DNA of 64,000 bases from Chryseobacterium sp. HSC-36S06 (GCF_024171485.1 NZ_JALJZX010000001.1:1054001-1118000); one strand, 5' to 3'; positions 42,846 to 51,929 are shown, counted from the stretch's first letter. The notes: a model not told the origin generated them from the letters alone. Translations and numbers: made by a program.

Positions 42846-43805
42846 ATGAAGATTTTAGCAAACGACGGATTAGACCAATCAGGGATCGATGCCCTAACCG
42901 AAAAGGGTTTCGAGGTAATTACCACTAAGATTCCCCAGGAATTGTTAGTGGATTACATCAACGAAAATAATATCAGAACAGTTTTAGTAAGAAGCGCGAC
43001 ACAGATTCGCAAAGATTTAATCGATGCATGTCCGTCGATCGAAATTATCGGTCGTGGTGGTGTAGGAATGGATAATATTGATGTGGATTATGCACGATCG
43101 AAAAATATTCACGTAATCAACACGCCGTCAGCATCATCTGAATCTGTGGCGGAATTGGTATTTGCTCATTTGTTTTCCGGTGCTAGGTTTTTGCCGGATT
43201 CTAACCGCAAAATGCCCGTAATAGGCGATTCCGAATTCGCGAAACTCAAAAAATCTTACGAAAAAGGAATTGAACTTCGCGGTAAAACCATAGGCATCAT
43301 CGGAATGGGAAGAATCGGCCAGGAAGTGGCAAGAATAGCCCTCGGTTTAGGGATGCGTGTAATCGCGGCAGACAGTAATGTAGGCAGAGCAAGTATTAAA
43401 GTTAAGTTTTACAATAATCAGTTCATTAATGTTGATATTGAAACCGAGCCGCTTGAAGGAGTTTTAAAACATGCTGATTTTATCACCCTTCACGTTCCCG
43501 CGCAAAAAGATGGCTACATGATTGGTGAAGAGGAATTTGCGCTCATGAAAGAAGGCGTAGCTATCGTCAACTGTTCCCGAGGTGGAGTTATTGACGAAGA
43601 AGCTCTGGTTGCAGCATTGAATTCCGGTAAAGTTGCGTTCGCAGGGCTGGATGTTTTTATGAACGAACCCACTCCGTCGAAAGAGATTCTAAATCATCCG
43701 AAAATCTCCCTTACTCCGCATACGGGAGCTTCGACTGTAGAGGCGCAGGACAGAATTGGACTGTCGCTGGCTGAACAGATTTGCAGCATTTTGCAGGTAT
43801 ATTAG
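42846..43805 (+). CDS. D-2-hydroxyacid dehydrogenase (3-phosphoglycerate dehydrogenase-like)
   Basis: A 319-aa NAD-dependent D-isomer-specific dehydrogenase. The NAD-binding motif is GIIGMGRIGQEVARIALGLG near residue 148, with the catalytic arginine in NCSRGGVIDEEAL, glutamate in VFMNEPTPS and histidine in LTPHTGASTVEAQ. It lacks the C-terminal ACT domain of long SerA enzymes but matches the short flavobacterial form used for serine synthesis. serC is not adjacent, so the serine role is inference. A HAD gene precedes it by 6 nt. Confidence 0.88.
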   Translation: MKILANDGLDQSGIDALTEKGFEVITTKIPQELLVDYINENNIRTVLVRSATQIRKDLIDACPSIEIIGRGGVGMDNIDVDYARSKNIHVINTPSASSESVAELVFAHLFSGARFLPDSNRKMPVIGDSEFAKLKKSYEKGIELRGKTIGIIGMGRIGQEVARIALGLGMRVIAADSNVGRASIKVKFYNNQFINVDIETEPLEGVLKHADFITLHVPAQKDGYMIGEEEFALMKEGVAIVNCSRGGVIDEEALVAALNSGKVAFAGLDVFMNEPTPSKEILNHPKISLTPHTGASTVEAQDRIGLSLAEQICSILQVY

Positions 43806-43831
43806 GAAAAAATATGTTTTAACAAATAATG

Positions 43832-43857
43832 AAACACGCTTTACGGCGTGTTTTTTT
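43832..43857 (+). terminator. Terminator after the dehydrogenase gene
   Basis: AAACACGC / GCGTGTTT, eight bp with a six-base loop, followed by a seven-T run. Confidence 0.82.
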
Positions 43858-43882
43858 AGTATTCAATACAGGTAGCAAAAAC

Positions 43883-43906
43883 AAAAACCCGGAAGATTTC
43901 GGGTTT
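43883..43906 (-). terminator. Terminator of mscL
   Basis: AAACCCG / CGGGTTT, read on the minus strand into five Ts, 20 nt after the mscL stop. Confidence 0.72.
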
Positions 43907-43926
43907 AGTTTTTTATAATGATACAG

Positions 43927-44298
43927 TTATTTATTCTTCAAAAGGTCGCGGATTTCTGCAAGCAAAACTTCTTCATTGCTAGGTCCTGCTGGAGCTTCTA
44001 CTGCAGGTTTGTTTACTTTATTCACCGCTTTGATCAGCATGAATAATACCATGGCAATAATTAGGAAACTGATGATTGCAGAGAGAAAATTTCCGTATTT
44101 CACCCCATTCCAAGTCAATTCCGAAATATTTTTCAAGTTTGCCGCTTCCAAAGCAGGGTTAAGCAATAGTGGAGTGATAACATCATCTACAAATGAAGTG
44201 ATAATTTTACCAAAAGCACCGCCAATTATAACGGCAACAGCCAAATCCACTACATTTCCTTTAAATGCAAATTCTTTAAATTCCTGTACAAGTCCCAT
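43927..44298 (-). CDS. mscL: Large-conductance mechanosensitive channel
   Basis: Inner-membrane pentameric channel that opens under membrane tension to release solutes after osmotic downshock. The 123-aa protein has the diagnostic N-terminus FKEFAFKGNVVDLAVAVIIG, the gate helix continuing GGAFGKIITSFVDDVITPLL, a second helix around residues 70-92 and a charged C-terminal helix EEVLLAEIRDLLKNK. TACATTTG at 44327-44320 is a plausible -7 box with a 21-nt leader. Confidence 0.96.
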   Translation of the reverse strand: MGLVQEFKEFAFKGNVVDLAVAVIIGGAFGKIITSFVDDVITPLLLNPALEAANLKNISELTWNGVKYGNFLSAIISFLIIAMVLFMLIKAVNKVNKPAVEAPAGPSNEEVLLAEIRDLLKNK

Positions 44299-44440
44299 AA
44301 TTTAAGTTTTTAAGTTACTCAAATGTAATAAATAAATTTATAATCGTGCGGGTTGTCTGCAAAAAGTTAGCTTATCAATATTTTTTATAAAATTTTATGA
44401 ATCTGAAATTATTTAAGTAATTTTATTTAAACAAATGATA

Positions 44441-45955
44441 ATGAAAATATTTACTTCACCCCAAATCGGAAAGTGTGACGCTTTCACGGTTGAAAACGAG
44501 CCTGTCACTTCACTGAAGCTTATGGAACGGGCAGCAACCGCCTGTGCAGAATGGCTTTGCACTAGATTCTCCGGACCAATGGAATGCCACATTTTCTGCG
44601 GTCCCGGAAACAACGGAGGCGATGGTTTCGCCATTGCAAGGCTGCTCTATCACAAGGGTTTTGATGTGAATATTTATCTGGATACAAATGCCATCCTCAG
44701 TACTGATGCTTTGATTAATTTTGAAAGAGTAAAAGATATTTATGGTGTAGAAATTATAGATTTCAATCGGACTGAAGAATTCGAGTTTGGTGAAAACAGT
44801 GTCTTAGTGGATGCACTTTTTGGAACCGGATTGAGCAGAAATCCAGAAGGGCAATACGCTGATCTTATTATGAAGCTAAACCGATTCCGCCTTCCGAAAA
44901 TTTCCATCGATATTCCCTCAGGACTTTTTGCGGATCAGCTGTCAGATGACAATGCTGTAGTTTTTAAAGCAGATGAAACCTTAAGTTTCCAGTTCTGGAA
45001 AACTTCATTTCTTCACCAAGAAACCGGAAAGTATTGCGGTAGAATTCACATTTTGGATATCGGTTTAAGTAAGGATTTTATCGCTGACGAACCGACCGGA
45101 TTTTATGTTGTTGACGAGGATTTAATTCAGAATATTTATAGGAGACGAGACGATTTCTCTCATAAAGGAAATTACGGTAAAGCAACCATTGTAGCGGGAA
45201 GTTTCGGTAAAATGGGTGCTGCAGTTTTGGGCGCGAAGGCTGCACTGAGGTCTGGGTGTGGTATCACTTACGTCCTTGCACCAAAATGTGGTTACGAAAT
45301 TTTACAGGCCAGTTGTCCGGAAGCAATGTATATTGCCGGAGGCGGGGATTTCATCAGTAATTTTAATGTGGATGATGATTCTGTCGTGGGAATCGGTCCA
45401 GGTTTGGGGAAAGATCCGGAAACAGAAAATGCATTTTTACAGTTTTTAAGTATGTATAATAAGCCTTTGGTTTTGGATGCTGATGCACTGAATATTTTGG
45501 CAGCAAAACCTGAAAATTTAAGATTAATCCCGCAGAATTCAATCATAACTCCGCATCCCAAAGAATTCGAACGTCTGTTTGGAAAGACCGAGAACTCTTT
45601 CGAAAGATTAAAACTGGCAAAAGAGAAAGCTAAAGAACTTGGGATTTATATTGTTTTAAAAGGTCACCGTACCCAAATCATTACCCCTGATGACAAAGTT
45701 TTTTACAATATCACAGGAAATTCCGGAATGGCAAAAGGTGGCAGCGGTGATGTTCTGCTTGGAATTATCACTTCGCTTCTGGCGCAAAATTATTCAGTGG
45801 AAGAGGCTGCGCTTTTTGGAGTTTGGCTTCATGGCAGAGCAGGCGATTTTGCAGCCAAAAAACATTCTAAGGAAGCCATGCTGTCTACTGATTTAATCTG
45901 TGAAATTGGGGAGACCTTTAGATATTTAAATAAAAAACCCTTCAAAATTAATTGA
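44441..45955 (+). CDS. nnr: Bifunctional NAD(P)H-hydrate epimerase/dehydratase
   Basis: Repairs hydrated NADH and NADPH. Residues 1-215 are the YjeF_N epimerase (CGPGNNGGDGFAIARLL near residue 52, ISIDIPSGLFAD near 160). Residues 225-504 are the YjeF_C ATP- or ADP-dependent dehydratase, with VGIGPGLGKDPE, LDADALNILA, ITPHPKEFERLFG and the terminal SGMAKGGSGDVLLGII. The two-domain fusion and 504-aa length are standard in bacteria. I use the second ATG because MKIFTSPQIGKCD matches the family N-terminus; a start two codons earlier is possible. Confidence 0.94.
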   Translation: MKIFTSPQIGKCDAFTVENEPVTSLKLMERAATACAEWLCTRFSGPMECHIFCGPGNNGGDGFAIARLLYHKGFDVNIYLDTNAILSTDALINFERVKDIYGVEIIDFNRTEEFEFGENSVLVDALFGTGLSRNPEGQYADLIMKLNRFRLPKISIDIPSGLFADQLSDDNAVVFKADETLSFQFWKTSFLHQETGKYCGRIHILDIGLSKDFIADEPTGFYVVDEDLIQNIYRRRDDFSHKGNYGKATIVAGSFGKMGAAVLGAKAALRSGCGITYVLAPKCGYEILQASCPEAMYIAGGGDFISNFNVDDDSVVGIGPGLGKDPETENAFLQFLSMYNKPLVLDADALNILAAKPENLRLIPQNSIITPHPKEFERLFGKTENSFERLKLAKEKAKELGIYIVLKGHRTQIITPDDKVFYNITGNSGMAKGGSGDVLLGIITSLLAQNYSVEEAALFGVWLHGRAGDFAAKKHSKEAMLSTDLICEIGETFRYLNKKPFKIN

Positions 45956-45961
45956 AGGGTT
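45932..45961 (-). terminator. lgt terminator inside the nnr 3' end
   Basis: AACCCTTCAA / TTGAAGGGTT, 10 bp, with six Ts on the minus strand. The hairpin overlaps the last codons and stop of the convergent nnr gene. Confidence 0.78.
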
Positions 45962-45980
45962 ATGTTTTATTGAAGCCTGA

Positions 45981-46850
45981 TTATTCGGGTTTACCGTTTT
46001 CTTCTTCGGTAATTTTATTGTTTTTAGAATACCACATAATTACGAAACCAGCCAACATAAAAGGAATGGACAGGATCTGTCCCGTATTTAATCCTGCAAA
46101 CTGAATAAATTCATCGCCCTGAGGTTCTTTTAAGAATTCAACGAAAAATCTTACCGCCCAAAGTATGATAAAAAACAGACCGAAAAGCCAGCCCTGCTGG
46201 TATTTTTTATTCGTGTAACGGTAAAGAATCCATAACAGGATAAAGAGTAAAAAGTAACCTCCCGCTTCAAAAAGCTGGGTAGGGTAGCGCGGAACTATTG
46301 CACCGTATTCCGAGCTTTGCTGCGGGAAGAGGATTGCGAAAGGTGAACCTTCAGGTGCGGGTTTCCCGATTATTTCTGAATTGAAAAAGTTTCCGATTCT
46401 CACAAAAGCTCCGCCTAATGCCACCACAATTCCAATCCTGTCGTACACCCAAAACGGATTTTTCTTAATGATTTTGTACGAATAATAAAGTGTGGTAAAT
46501 ATCAGCGCGATGGTGGCTCCATGGCTTGCTAATCCCGAAAAACCGGTAAATTCAAATTCAGGTTTCGTCCTGATCGGCAGAAAAACCGACCAGAAATCCT
46601 CTTTGAAAAGTTCAGGCTGATAAAAAATAACATGTCCTAATCTCGCGCCGAGAATCGTTCCCACCAAAGTCCAGGTAAAAAGCGGCTCCAGATATTTCTG
46701 GTTAACATTGTCGATTTTAAAGATTTTCGTCATAATTGCGTATCCCAGACCAAAAGCCAGAATAAACATCAAACTGTAATAGTGGAGCGTTATGGGGCCT
46801 AAATGTATCCCTGTCGACGGATCCCAGGTGGTATATAAAAATGTAAGCAT
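45981..46850 (-). CDS. lgt: Prolipoprotein diacylglyceryl transferase
   Basis: Transfers diacylglycerol from phosphatidylglycerol to the lipobox cysteine of prolipoproteins, including those in this window. The 289-aa membrane protein has about seven helices, with GARLGHVIFYQPELF, the loop FSGLASHGATIALI and FVRIGNFFNSEIIGKPA matching the conserved Lgt signature with its catalytic arginine. VPRYPTQLFEAGGYF is a further conserved block. Length is slightly above the enterobacterial enzyme. It is followed by yidD 27 nt upstream on the same strand. Confidence 0.94.
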   Translation of the reverse strand: MLTFLYTTWDPSTGIHLGPITLHYYSLMFILAFGLGYAIMTKIFKIDNVNQKYLEPLFTWTLVGTILGARLGHVIFYQPELFKEDFWSVFLPIRTKPEFEFTGFSGLASHGATIALIFTTLYYSYKIIKKNPFWVYDRIGIVVALGGAFVRIGNFFNSEIIGKPAPEGSPFAILFPQQSSEYGAIVPRYPTQLFEAGGYFLLFILLWILYRYTNKKYQQGWLFGLFFIILWAVRFFVEFLKEPQGDEFIQFAGLNTGQILSIPFMLAGFVIMWYSKNNKITEEENGKPE

Positions 46851-46877
46851 AGTTTATTTTTATTGTTTTTAATATTT

Positions 46878-47123
46878 TTAATGTTGATGTTCACATTTCG
46901 GCGGAACGGGGTCATAACCTTCTCCTCCCCAAGGGTGACAGCGCGCAATTCTTTTCGCGCCCAGCCAGAATCCTTTAATAGGTCCATGCACACGCAGCGC
47001 TTCAACCATATAATGAGAGCACGTAGGTTCGTACCGGCAGTTTTTCGGCAGAACAGGGGAAATGAACCACTGATAGAATTTTATCAGTACCACCAAAGGA
47101 AATGTGATGATTTTGTTGAACAT
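46878..47123 (-). CDS. yidD: Membrane protein insertion efficiency factor YidD
   Basis: An 81-aa protein of the YidD family, an aid to YidC/Sec-dependent membrane insertion. The signature is intact: [20 protein letters not shown] near residue 13, [19 protein letters not shown], and [17 protein letters not shown] with the conserved cysteine pattern. I start at the ATG at 47123, which lies 6 nt after TACTTTTG; a TTG three codons upstream would fall within that box. lgt follows on the same strand 27 nt downstream. Confidence 0.92.
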   Translation of the reverse strand: MFNKIITFPLVVLIKFYQWFISPVLPKNCRYEPTCSHYMVEALRVHGPIKGFWLGAKRIARCHPWGGEGYDPVPPKCEHQH

Positions 47124-47129
47124 GCATTG

Positions 47130-47137
47130 CAAAAGTA
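47130..47137 (-). promoter_or_regulatory. TACTTTTG box 6 nt before yidD
   Basis: A TAnnTTTG match on the minus strand, followed by CAATGC and then the ATG. It argues against the TTG start at 47132. Confidence 0.48.
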
Positions 47138-47218
47138 GCGAAATAGTTTAATTTTGTTGAAACTTTCTGTGAAACTTATTGCAGCAAAACCTTTCTCAGT
47201 AATCCAAATTTTTCTATT

Positions 47219-48496
47219 TTGAGTTCCAATATTCCACTTGCCGAACAAATGCGACCTAAAACTCTGGACGAAGTTCTGGGGCAGGAGCACCTTACCGGAA
47301 AAAGCGGTACAATCCGCAAAATGCTGGAAAATGATACGTTGAATTCTCTCATTTTCTGGGGTCCCCCGGGAACAGGGAAAACAACTTTGGCAGAAATTAT
47401 TTCCGAGAATTCGGGAAGAAAATTCTTTAAACTTTCTGCCGTTTCCAGCGGGGTGAAAGATGTTCGTGAAGTGATTGAGGACGCCAAAAAGCAGAACCTT
47501 TTCTCCGGAAAATCGCCTATATTATTCATTGATGAGATTCACCGGTTCAATAAATCCCAGCAGGATTCACTTCTGCATGCGGTAGAAAAAGGTTGGATCG
47601 TACTCATCGGAGCAACTACAGAAAATCCAAGTTTCGAAGTAGTTTCGGCGTTGCTTTCGAGGTCACAGGTTTATGTTCTGAAATCTCTGAGTTATGAAAA
47701 ACTCGATGAACTGGCCGAACTTTCTTTGAAAAAGTATAACGAAAAAGAGCAGACGGAATTCAAAATAAAAGACAAAGAAGCCTTTATACAATATTCCGGC
47801 GGTGACGCACGTAAACTTATCAATTCAGTAGAGAATGTTCTGAATAACTTCAAAAATTCCGGTAAGAAAGAAATTTCCAACGAAGATGTATTGGATGTTC
47901 TGCAGGAAACCATGGCGCTTTATGATAAGAACGGCGAGCAGCATTACGATATAATTTCAGCTTTCATAAAATCCATGCGCGGTTCTGATCCTAATGGTGC
48001 GGTGTACTGGCTGGCAAGAATGCTGGTGGGTGGTGAAGACATTAAATTTATTGCGCGCCGAATGCTGATTCTGGCCGCAGAAGATATCGGTTTGGCGAAT
48101 CCTAATGCGCTTACCGTGGCTAACAACTGTTTCCAGGCCATCAATGTTATCGGAAATCCTGAAGCAAGAATTATTCTTAGTGAAACAGCGGTTTATCTTG
48201 CGGTTTCTCCAAAAAGCAATTCTACTTACATGGCGATTAACGACGCGATGGCAAAGGTGAAACAAACGGGAAATTTGCCGGTTCCGCTGCATCTCAGAAA
48301 CGCGCCGACCAAACTCATGAAAGATCTGAATTACGGCAAAGATTACGGTTACGCGCATTCTCATGAAGGAAATTTTGTTGACCAGGAATTTTTGCCCGAG
48401 GAAATTTCCGGAACAAAATTCTACGAACCCGGAAATAATTCCACTGAAAATAAAATACGGGAGGAACTTAAAAGAAAATGGAAAGACAAGTATTAG
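47219..48496 (+). CDS. rarA: Replication-associated recombination protein A (MgsA/RarA)
   Basis: AAA+ ATPase acting at stalled replication forks. The 425-aa protein has Walker A WGPPGTGKTTLAEII near residue 43, Walker B ILFIDEIHRFNKSQQD, sensor 1 IGATTENPSFEV and a C-terminal tetramerisation domain (GGEDIKFIARRMLILAAEDI). The start appears to be TTG at 47219: the N-terminal SSNIPLAEQMRPKTLDEVLG block belongs to the family, and the next in-frame ATG is at codon 11, inside that block. Confidence 0.92.
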   Translation: MSSNIPLAEQMRPKTLDEVLGQEHLTGKSGTIRKMLENDTLNSLIFWGPPGTGKTTLAEIISENSGRKFFKLSAVSSGVKDVREVIEDAKKQNLFSGKSPILFIDEIHRFNKSQQDSLLHAVEKGWIVLIGATTENPSFEVVSALLSRSQVYVLKSLSYEKLDELAELSLKKYNEKEQTEFKIKDKEAFIQYSGGDARKLINSVENVLNNFKNSGKKEISNEDVLDVLQETMALYDKNGEQHYDIISAFIKSMRGSDPNGAVYWLARMLVGGEDIKFIARRMLILAAEDIGLANPNALTVANNCFQAINVIGNPEARIILSETAVYLAVSPKSNSTYMAINDAMAKVKQTGNLPVPLHLRNAPTKLMKDLNYGKDYGYAHSHEGNFVDQEFLPEEISGTKFYEPGNNSTENKIREELKRKWKDKY

Positions 48497-48517
48497 GTTA
48501 CTGTTTTGGATACCATT

Positions 48518-48548
48518 AACATCTGGCTGATTGTCAGGTGTTTTTTTT
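48518..48548 (+). terminator. Terminator after rarA
   Basis: AACATCTGGC / GTCAGGTGTT, 10 bp with two G-U pairs and a five-base loop, followed by eight Ts. Confidence 0.8.
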
Positions 48549-48571
48549 ATCTTTAATCTAAATTTCGCACC

Positions 48572-50500
48572 ATGAAAAAAAAATATCTCTTTACCGTTCT
48601 GTTTCTTTTGTCAATTCTTTTTTCCGCACAGATTGTTCCGGAGAATAAAGATTTGATGGATAAAGAAATCAGCAGATACCAGCGGATGATCGATTTTAAT
48701 GTGAATCCGAACACCTTAAATTACGATATACAATATCAAAGAATGGACGTTTACCTGGATCCCGCAGTTTTTCAGATTTCAGGATCGGTGACCTCTCATT
48801 TTTTGACAAACCAGAGCATGTCATCAATATATTTGGATTTCACCAATGTTTTACCGGTTTCGCAGGTTACTTATCACGGTTCCAATGTTAATTTTGAACA
48901 GCTGGCTACCAAAGAAATCAAAATCAATTTGCCGGCGTCGCTGCCCGCAAACACGCTGGATTCTTTAACAATTCATTATTCAGGTGCGCCGGATAATTCC
49001 GGAAGAACTTCATTTTATATGGGAACTCACGACGGAAGCCCGGTTTTGTCAACACTTTCGGAACCTTATGGTGCGCAAAACTGGTTTCCGACAAAGCAGA
49101 GTATGAATGACAAAATTAACCGGTTCGACATAAAGATTACAACGCCAAGCCAGTACAGTGTCGCATCAAACGGAAAACTGATGTCTGAAACGCAACTTCC
49201 GGATAACAAGAAACTCACCTTCTGGCGTACGAATTACCCCATGGCGGCTTATCTGGTCGCGTTTTCGATAGCGAATTTCAACAAACTTCATGACGTGATT
49301 GGTAATACAGGTTTTCCTTTCGTTAATTACCTTTATCCGTCGACGAACGCGAATGTTGGAGTAATGGATAATATTGAATGGACAAAGACTGCAATGACTT
49401 TATTTGAAAATCATTTCGGGCCGTATCCGTTTTCCGCCGAAAAATACGGTCATATGGAATTTGCGGTTAACGGTGCAGCGATGGAACATCAAACCATGTC
49501 GTCGATGAATTCTTTTGCGAGATCTACGATTGCCCATGAACTTGCACACCAGTGGTTCGGCGATAAAATTACCTGCGGCGCCTGGAATGATATCTGGCTG
49601 AATGAAGGTTTTGCGACTTTCGGCGAGCATTTGGTGAATGAAAAAAAATTAATGACTCATCCAGAATTCATGAATTATCTTTTTAACCACCTGAATATCA
49701 TCACCAGTGCACCAAACGGAAGTGTGTACGTAAACGACAGCGATTTGGGAAATATTCCTGTACTTTTCAGCGGAAGACTTACCTATATTAAGGGCGGCTA
49801 TATTTTGAGGATGATGAAATGGGTGCTCGGGGATGAGGTTTTTTATCAGCTTTTGAAAGATTACGCCGCAAATCCTGCTTTTGCTTACAGTTATGCGAAA
49901 ACAGAAGATTTTAAAAACCAGATTTTGGTTTCCACGGGAAGAGATTTTACCGGTTTTTTTAATGACTGGGTGTACGGGCAGGGTTACCCAAGTTATACAG
50001 TCAGATGGAAGCAGTCATCAAATAATCTGGATATGAATTTTTTGATTTCGCAAACGCAAAGTGATCCATCGGTGAGTTTCTTCGAAATGCCTTTGCCGGT
50101 GAAAGTAAACGGGACTAATGGTGAAGCCGCATATTTTGTCTTGGAAAATACAGCAAACAACCAGTTTTTTACAAAGCCCCTGAACTTTCAGGCAGCGAGT
50201 GTGGAATTTAATTATGAATATCAAATCATTGAGAAAAATTCAACTGTAGTTTTGGATCCGGCATTATCAACAGATAATGTAAGTAAAGATCAGATTTCAC
50301 TATTTCCGAATCCCGTAAAAAATGAATTGAATATTAAAGGAATTTCCAAAGTGAGCAGGTACGAAATATATGCTGTTGATGGAAAACTTGTTGGTAAAGG
50401 TGAATTTAAACCATCGTCTCACATTGATGTTTCACGGATTGTTCCGGGAATTTATTTAATAAAAATCGATGGGAAGAATCTAAAATTTATTAAAAATTAA
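48572..50500 (+). CDS. M1-family aminopeptidase with type IX sorting domain
   Basis: A 642-aa secreted zinc aminopeptidase. It has a signal peptide (LLSILFSAQ, cleavage near residue 19), an N-terminal M1 beta domain, and the catalytic HELAHQWFGDKITCG followed by NEGFATFGE (HEXXH-X18-E) near residue 320. The exopeptidase motif is GAAMEHQ in place of the usual GAMEN. The C-terminus (LFPNPVKNELNI, then GIYLIKIDGKNLKFIKN) is a type A T9SS sorting domain, so it is probably exported through the PorT-containing system and anchored or released at the surface. Confidence 0.92.
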   Translation: MKKKYLFTVLFLLSILFSAQIVPENKDLMDKEISRYQRMIDFNVNPNTLNYDIQYQRMDVYLDPAVFQISGSVTSHFLTNQSMSSIYLDFTNVLPVSQVTYHGSNVNFEQLATKEIKINLPASLPANTLDSLTIHYSGAPDNSGRTSFYMGTHDGSPVLSTLSEPYGAQNWFPTKQSMNDKINRFDIKITTPSQYSVASNGKLMSETQLPDNKKLTFWRTNYPMAAYLVAFSIANFNKLHDVIGNTGFPFVNYLYPSTNANVGVMDNIEWTKTAMTLFENHFGPYPFSAEKYGHMEFAVNGAAMEHQTMSSMNSFARSTIAHELAHQWFGDKITCGAWNDIWLNEGFATFGEHLVNEKKLMTHPEFMNYLFNHLNIITSAPNGSVYVNDSDLGNIPVLFSGRLTYIKGGYILRMMKWVLGDEVFYQLLKDYAANPAFAYSYAKTEDFKNQILVSTGRDFTGFFNDWVYGQGYPSYTVRWKQSSNNLDMNFLISQTQSDPSVSFFEMPLPVKVNGTNGEAAYFVLENTANNQFFTKPLNFQAASVEFNYEYQIIEKNSTVVLDPALSTDNVSKDQISLFPNPVKNELNIKGISKVSRYEIYAVDGKLVGKGEFKPSSHIDVSRIVPGIYLIKIDGKNLKFIKN

Positions 50501-50503
50501 GCG

Positions 50504-51340
50504 TCAGTCTTCAAGCATATATTCGTTATAATGGCCAATAAATTTGACATCAGCTCCAAATAAACGGAGTTCTTCCAATGCATTTTCAGATAATACCGGA
50601 TGCCACTCGCTGGCCACATTAATAAAGAAAAAGTAGTTCCCGAGGCTTTTTTTCATGGTACGGCTTTCAATTTTTGAAAGGTTCATCTTCCGCCATGCAA
50701 AAACAGATAAAACCTGATGCAAACCTCCTGCATGATCTTCCGGAAGGGTAATAAGAAGTGAAGTTTTTTCGGAAGTTTTGGGGAATTCTAAACGTAAAGA
50801 TTTTTTATTCTTAGAAATTACAATGAATTTGGTGTGGTTCTGTTCAAAATCCTGAATGTTTTGATGGATGATTTTCAGACCATACAATTTCGCTGCGTAA
50901 GAATTCGCAATCGCCGCCCATTTTTCATGGGGATTTTCTGCTATGAGTTTTGCGGCTGCTGACGTAGAACTGTAATCCTGAGTTGCTATGTTTTTATAAT
51001 GATCAAATCTAAAGTGAAAAGTCTGTGCTAAAGCCTGGGGATGAGAAATTATTTTAGTGAAATCTTTATTTTCAGGGTGAATCATCAGCTGATGTGATAT
51101 CGGCATTATTGCCTCAGTTTCTATAAAAATATTTTCGAAATCGTACAGATAATCAAGCGTCATCGAAACTGTTCCTTCAATAGAATTTTCCAGCGGAACC
51201 ACTGCTTTTTCAGCCGTTCCGTTCTGTACCGCAACAAAACAGTCTAAAATACTCGACTGTGGAATAAGTTCGTGATGAGGAAAGATCTGTGAGGCGGCAA
51301 GCTGTGTGAAACTCGCCTGTGGACCAAGGAATGCTATCAT
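50504..51340 (-). CDS. pheA: Prephenate dehydratase
   Basis: Converts prephenate to phenylpyruvate in phenylalanine synthesis. The 278-aa monofunctional enzyme has the N-terminal FLGPQASFTQLAASQIFP, VPLENSIEGTVSMTLDYLYD, and the catalytic threonine in HTKFIVISKN near residue 170. Residues 192-275 are an ACT domain with the phenylalanine-binding motif DHAGGLHQVL and the ESRTM loop, so feedback inhibition is expected. No chorismate mutase domain is present. Its ATG overlaps the stop of the upstream gene by one base (TAATG). Confidence 0.94.
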   Translation of the reverse strand: MIAFLGPQASFTQLAASQIFPHHELIPQSSILDCFVAVQNGTAEKAVVPLENSIEGTVSMTLDYLYDFENIFIETEAIMPISHQLMIHPENKDFTKIISHPQALAQTFHFRFDHYKNIATQDYSSTSAAAKLIAENPHEKWAAIANSYAAKLYGLKIIHQNIQDFEQNHTKFIVISKNKKSLRLEFPKTSEKTSLLITLPEDHAGGLHQVLSVFAWRKMNLSKIESRTMKKSLGNYFFFINVASEWHPVLSENALEELRLFGADVKFIGHYNEYMLED

Positions 51341-51879
51341 TATTTCAGAATTACCGTTTTAGCAGTGCTTTTCTCTTTAGGATGAATTTTGATGCCGCCG
51401 GACCTTTTTACGATACCGTTTCTTTCAGATTTTTTCACCGTCCAGATATTTAGAAATTTCTGACCGTTATTTTCGATAATTTCAGCTTCAACCAAGGCAT
51501 CGGTAAGTATTTTCACGGTGTTGTTCTTCACGAAAATTCTGTTGATGTAGACAGGATTTAACTCATCTAACTGATGTTGAATGTTCAGGCGGTCCAGCGA
51601 GACAGACTCCAGATTTGCCGTGCCACTTTTCATTGTAATACTGATAATTCCTTCGCTGATGAAATTGGTAAAAGGGATGAGTTTTTCCGGAAGGTTATCG
51701 GATTTATAAACACTTACCGCTGATATTTCTGCCGGGCCAAACGCTTTCAACTGTTCTTCATTTGTTATCATCCCATCAACAAGATAGAGTGGGAAAAGAC
51801 CTGCTGATTCTTTTAACGAAGTTTGCTGGGCGAATAAAAATCCGGAGAAGAGGAGAAACGGTAAGATTAGATTTTTCAT
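51340..51879 (-). CDS. Secreted protein with TonB-plug-like segment
   Basis: I do not recognise a named family. The 179-aa product has a signal peptide (MKNLILPFLLFSGFLFAQQ). The segment PLYLVDGMITNEEQLKAFGP, then EISAVSVYKSDNLPEKLIPF, then EGIISITMKSG mirrors the plug domain of TonB receptors (yvvDGxxx...I.sI.VlK...G.I.ITTK) without the barrel. It overlaps pheA by one base, so the two are co-transcribed, although a functional link is not obvious. TACATTTA, one base off the box consensus, ends 4 nt before the ATG. Confidence 0.68.
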   Translation of the reverse strand: MKNLILPFLLFSGFLFAQQTSLKESAGLFPLYLVDGMITNEEQLKAFGPAEISAVSVYKSDNLPEKLIPFTNFISEGIISITMKSGTANLESVSLDRLNIQHQLDELNPVYINRIFVKNNTVKILTDALVEAEIIENNGQKFLNIWTVKKSERNGIVKRSGGIKIHPKEKSTAKTVILK

Positions 51880-51929
51880 TTGGTAAATGTAGCCAAAAAG
51901 TCTTTGGAAGAAGCTAAACTGAATTTTAA

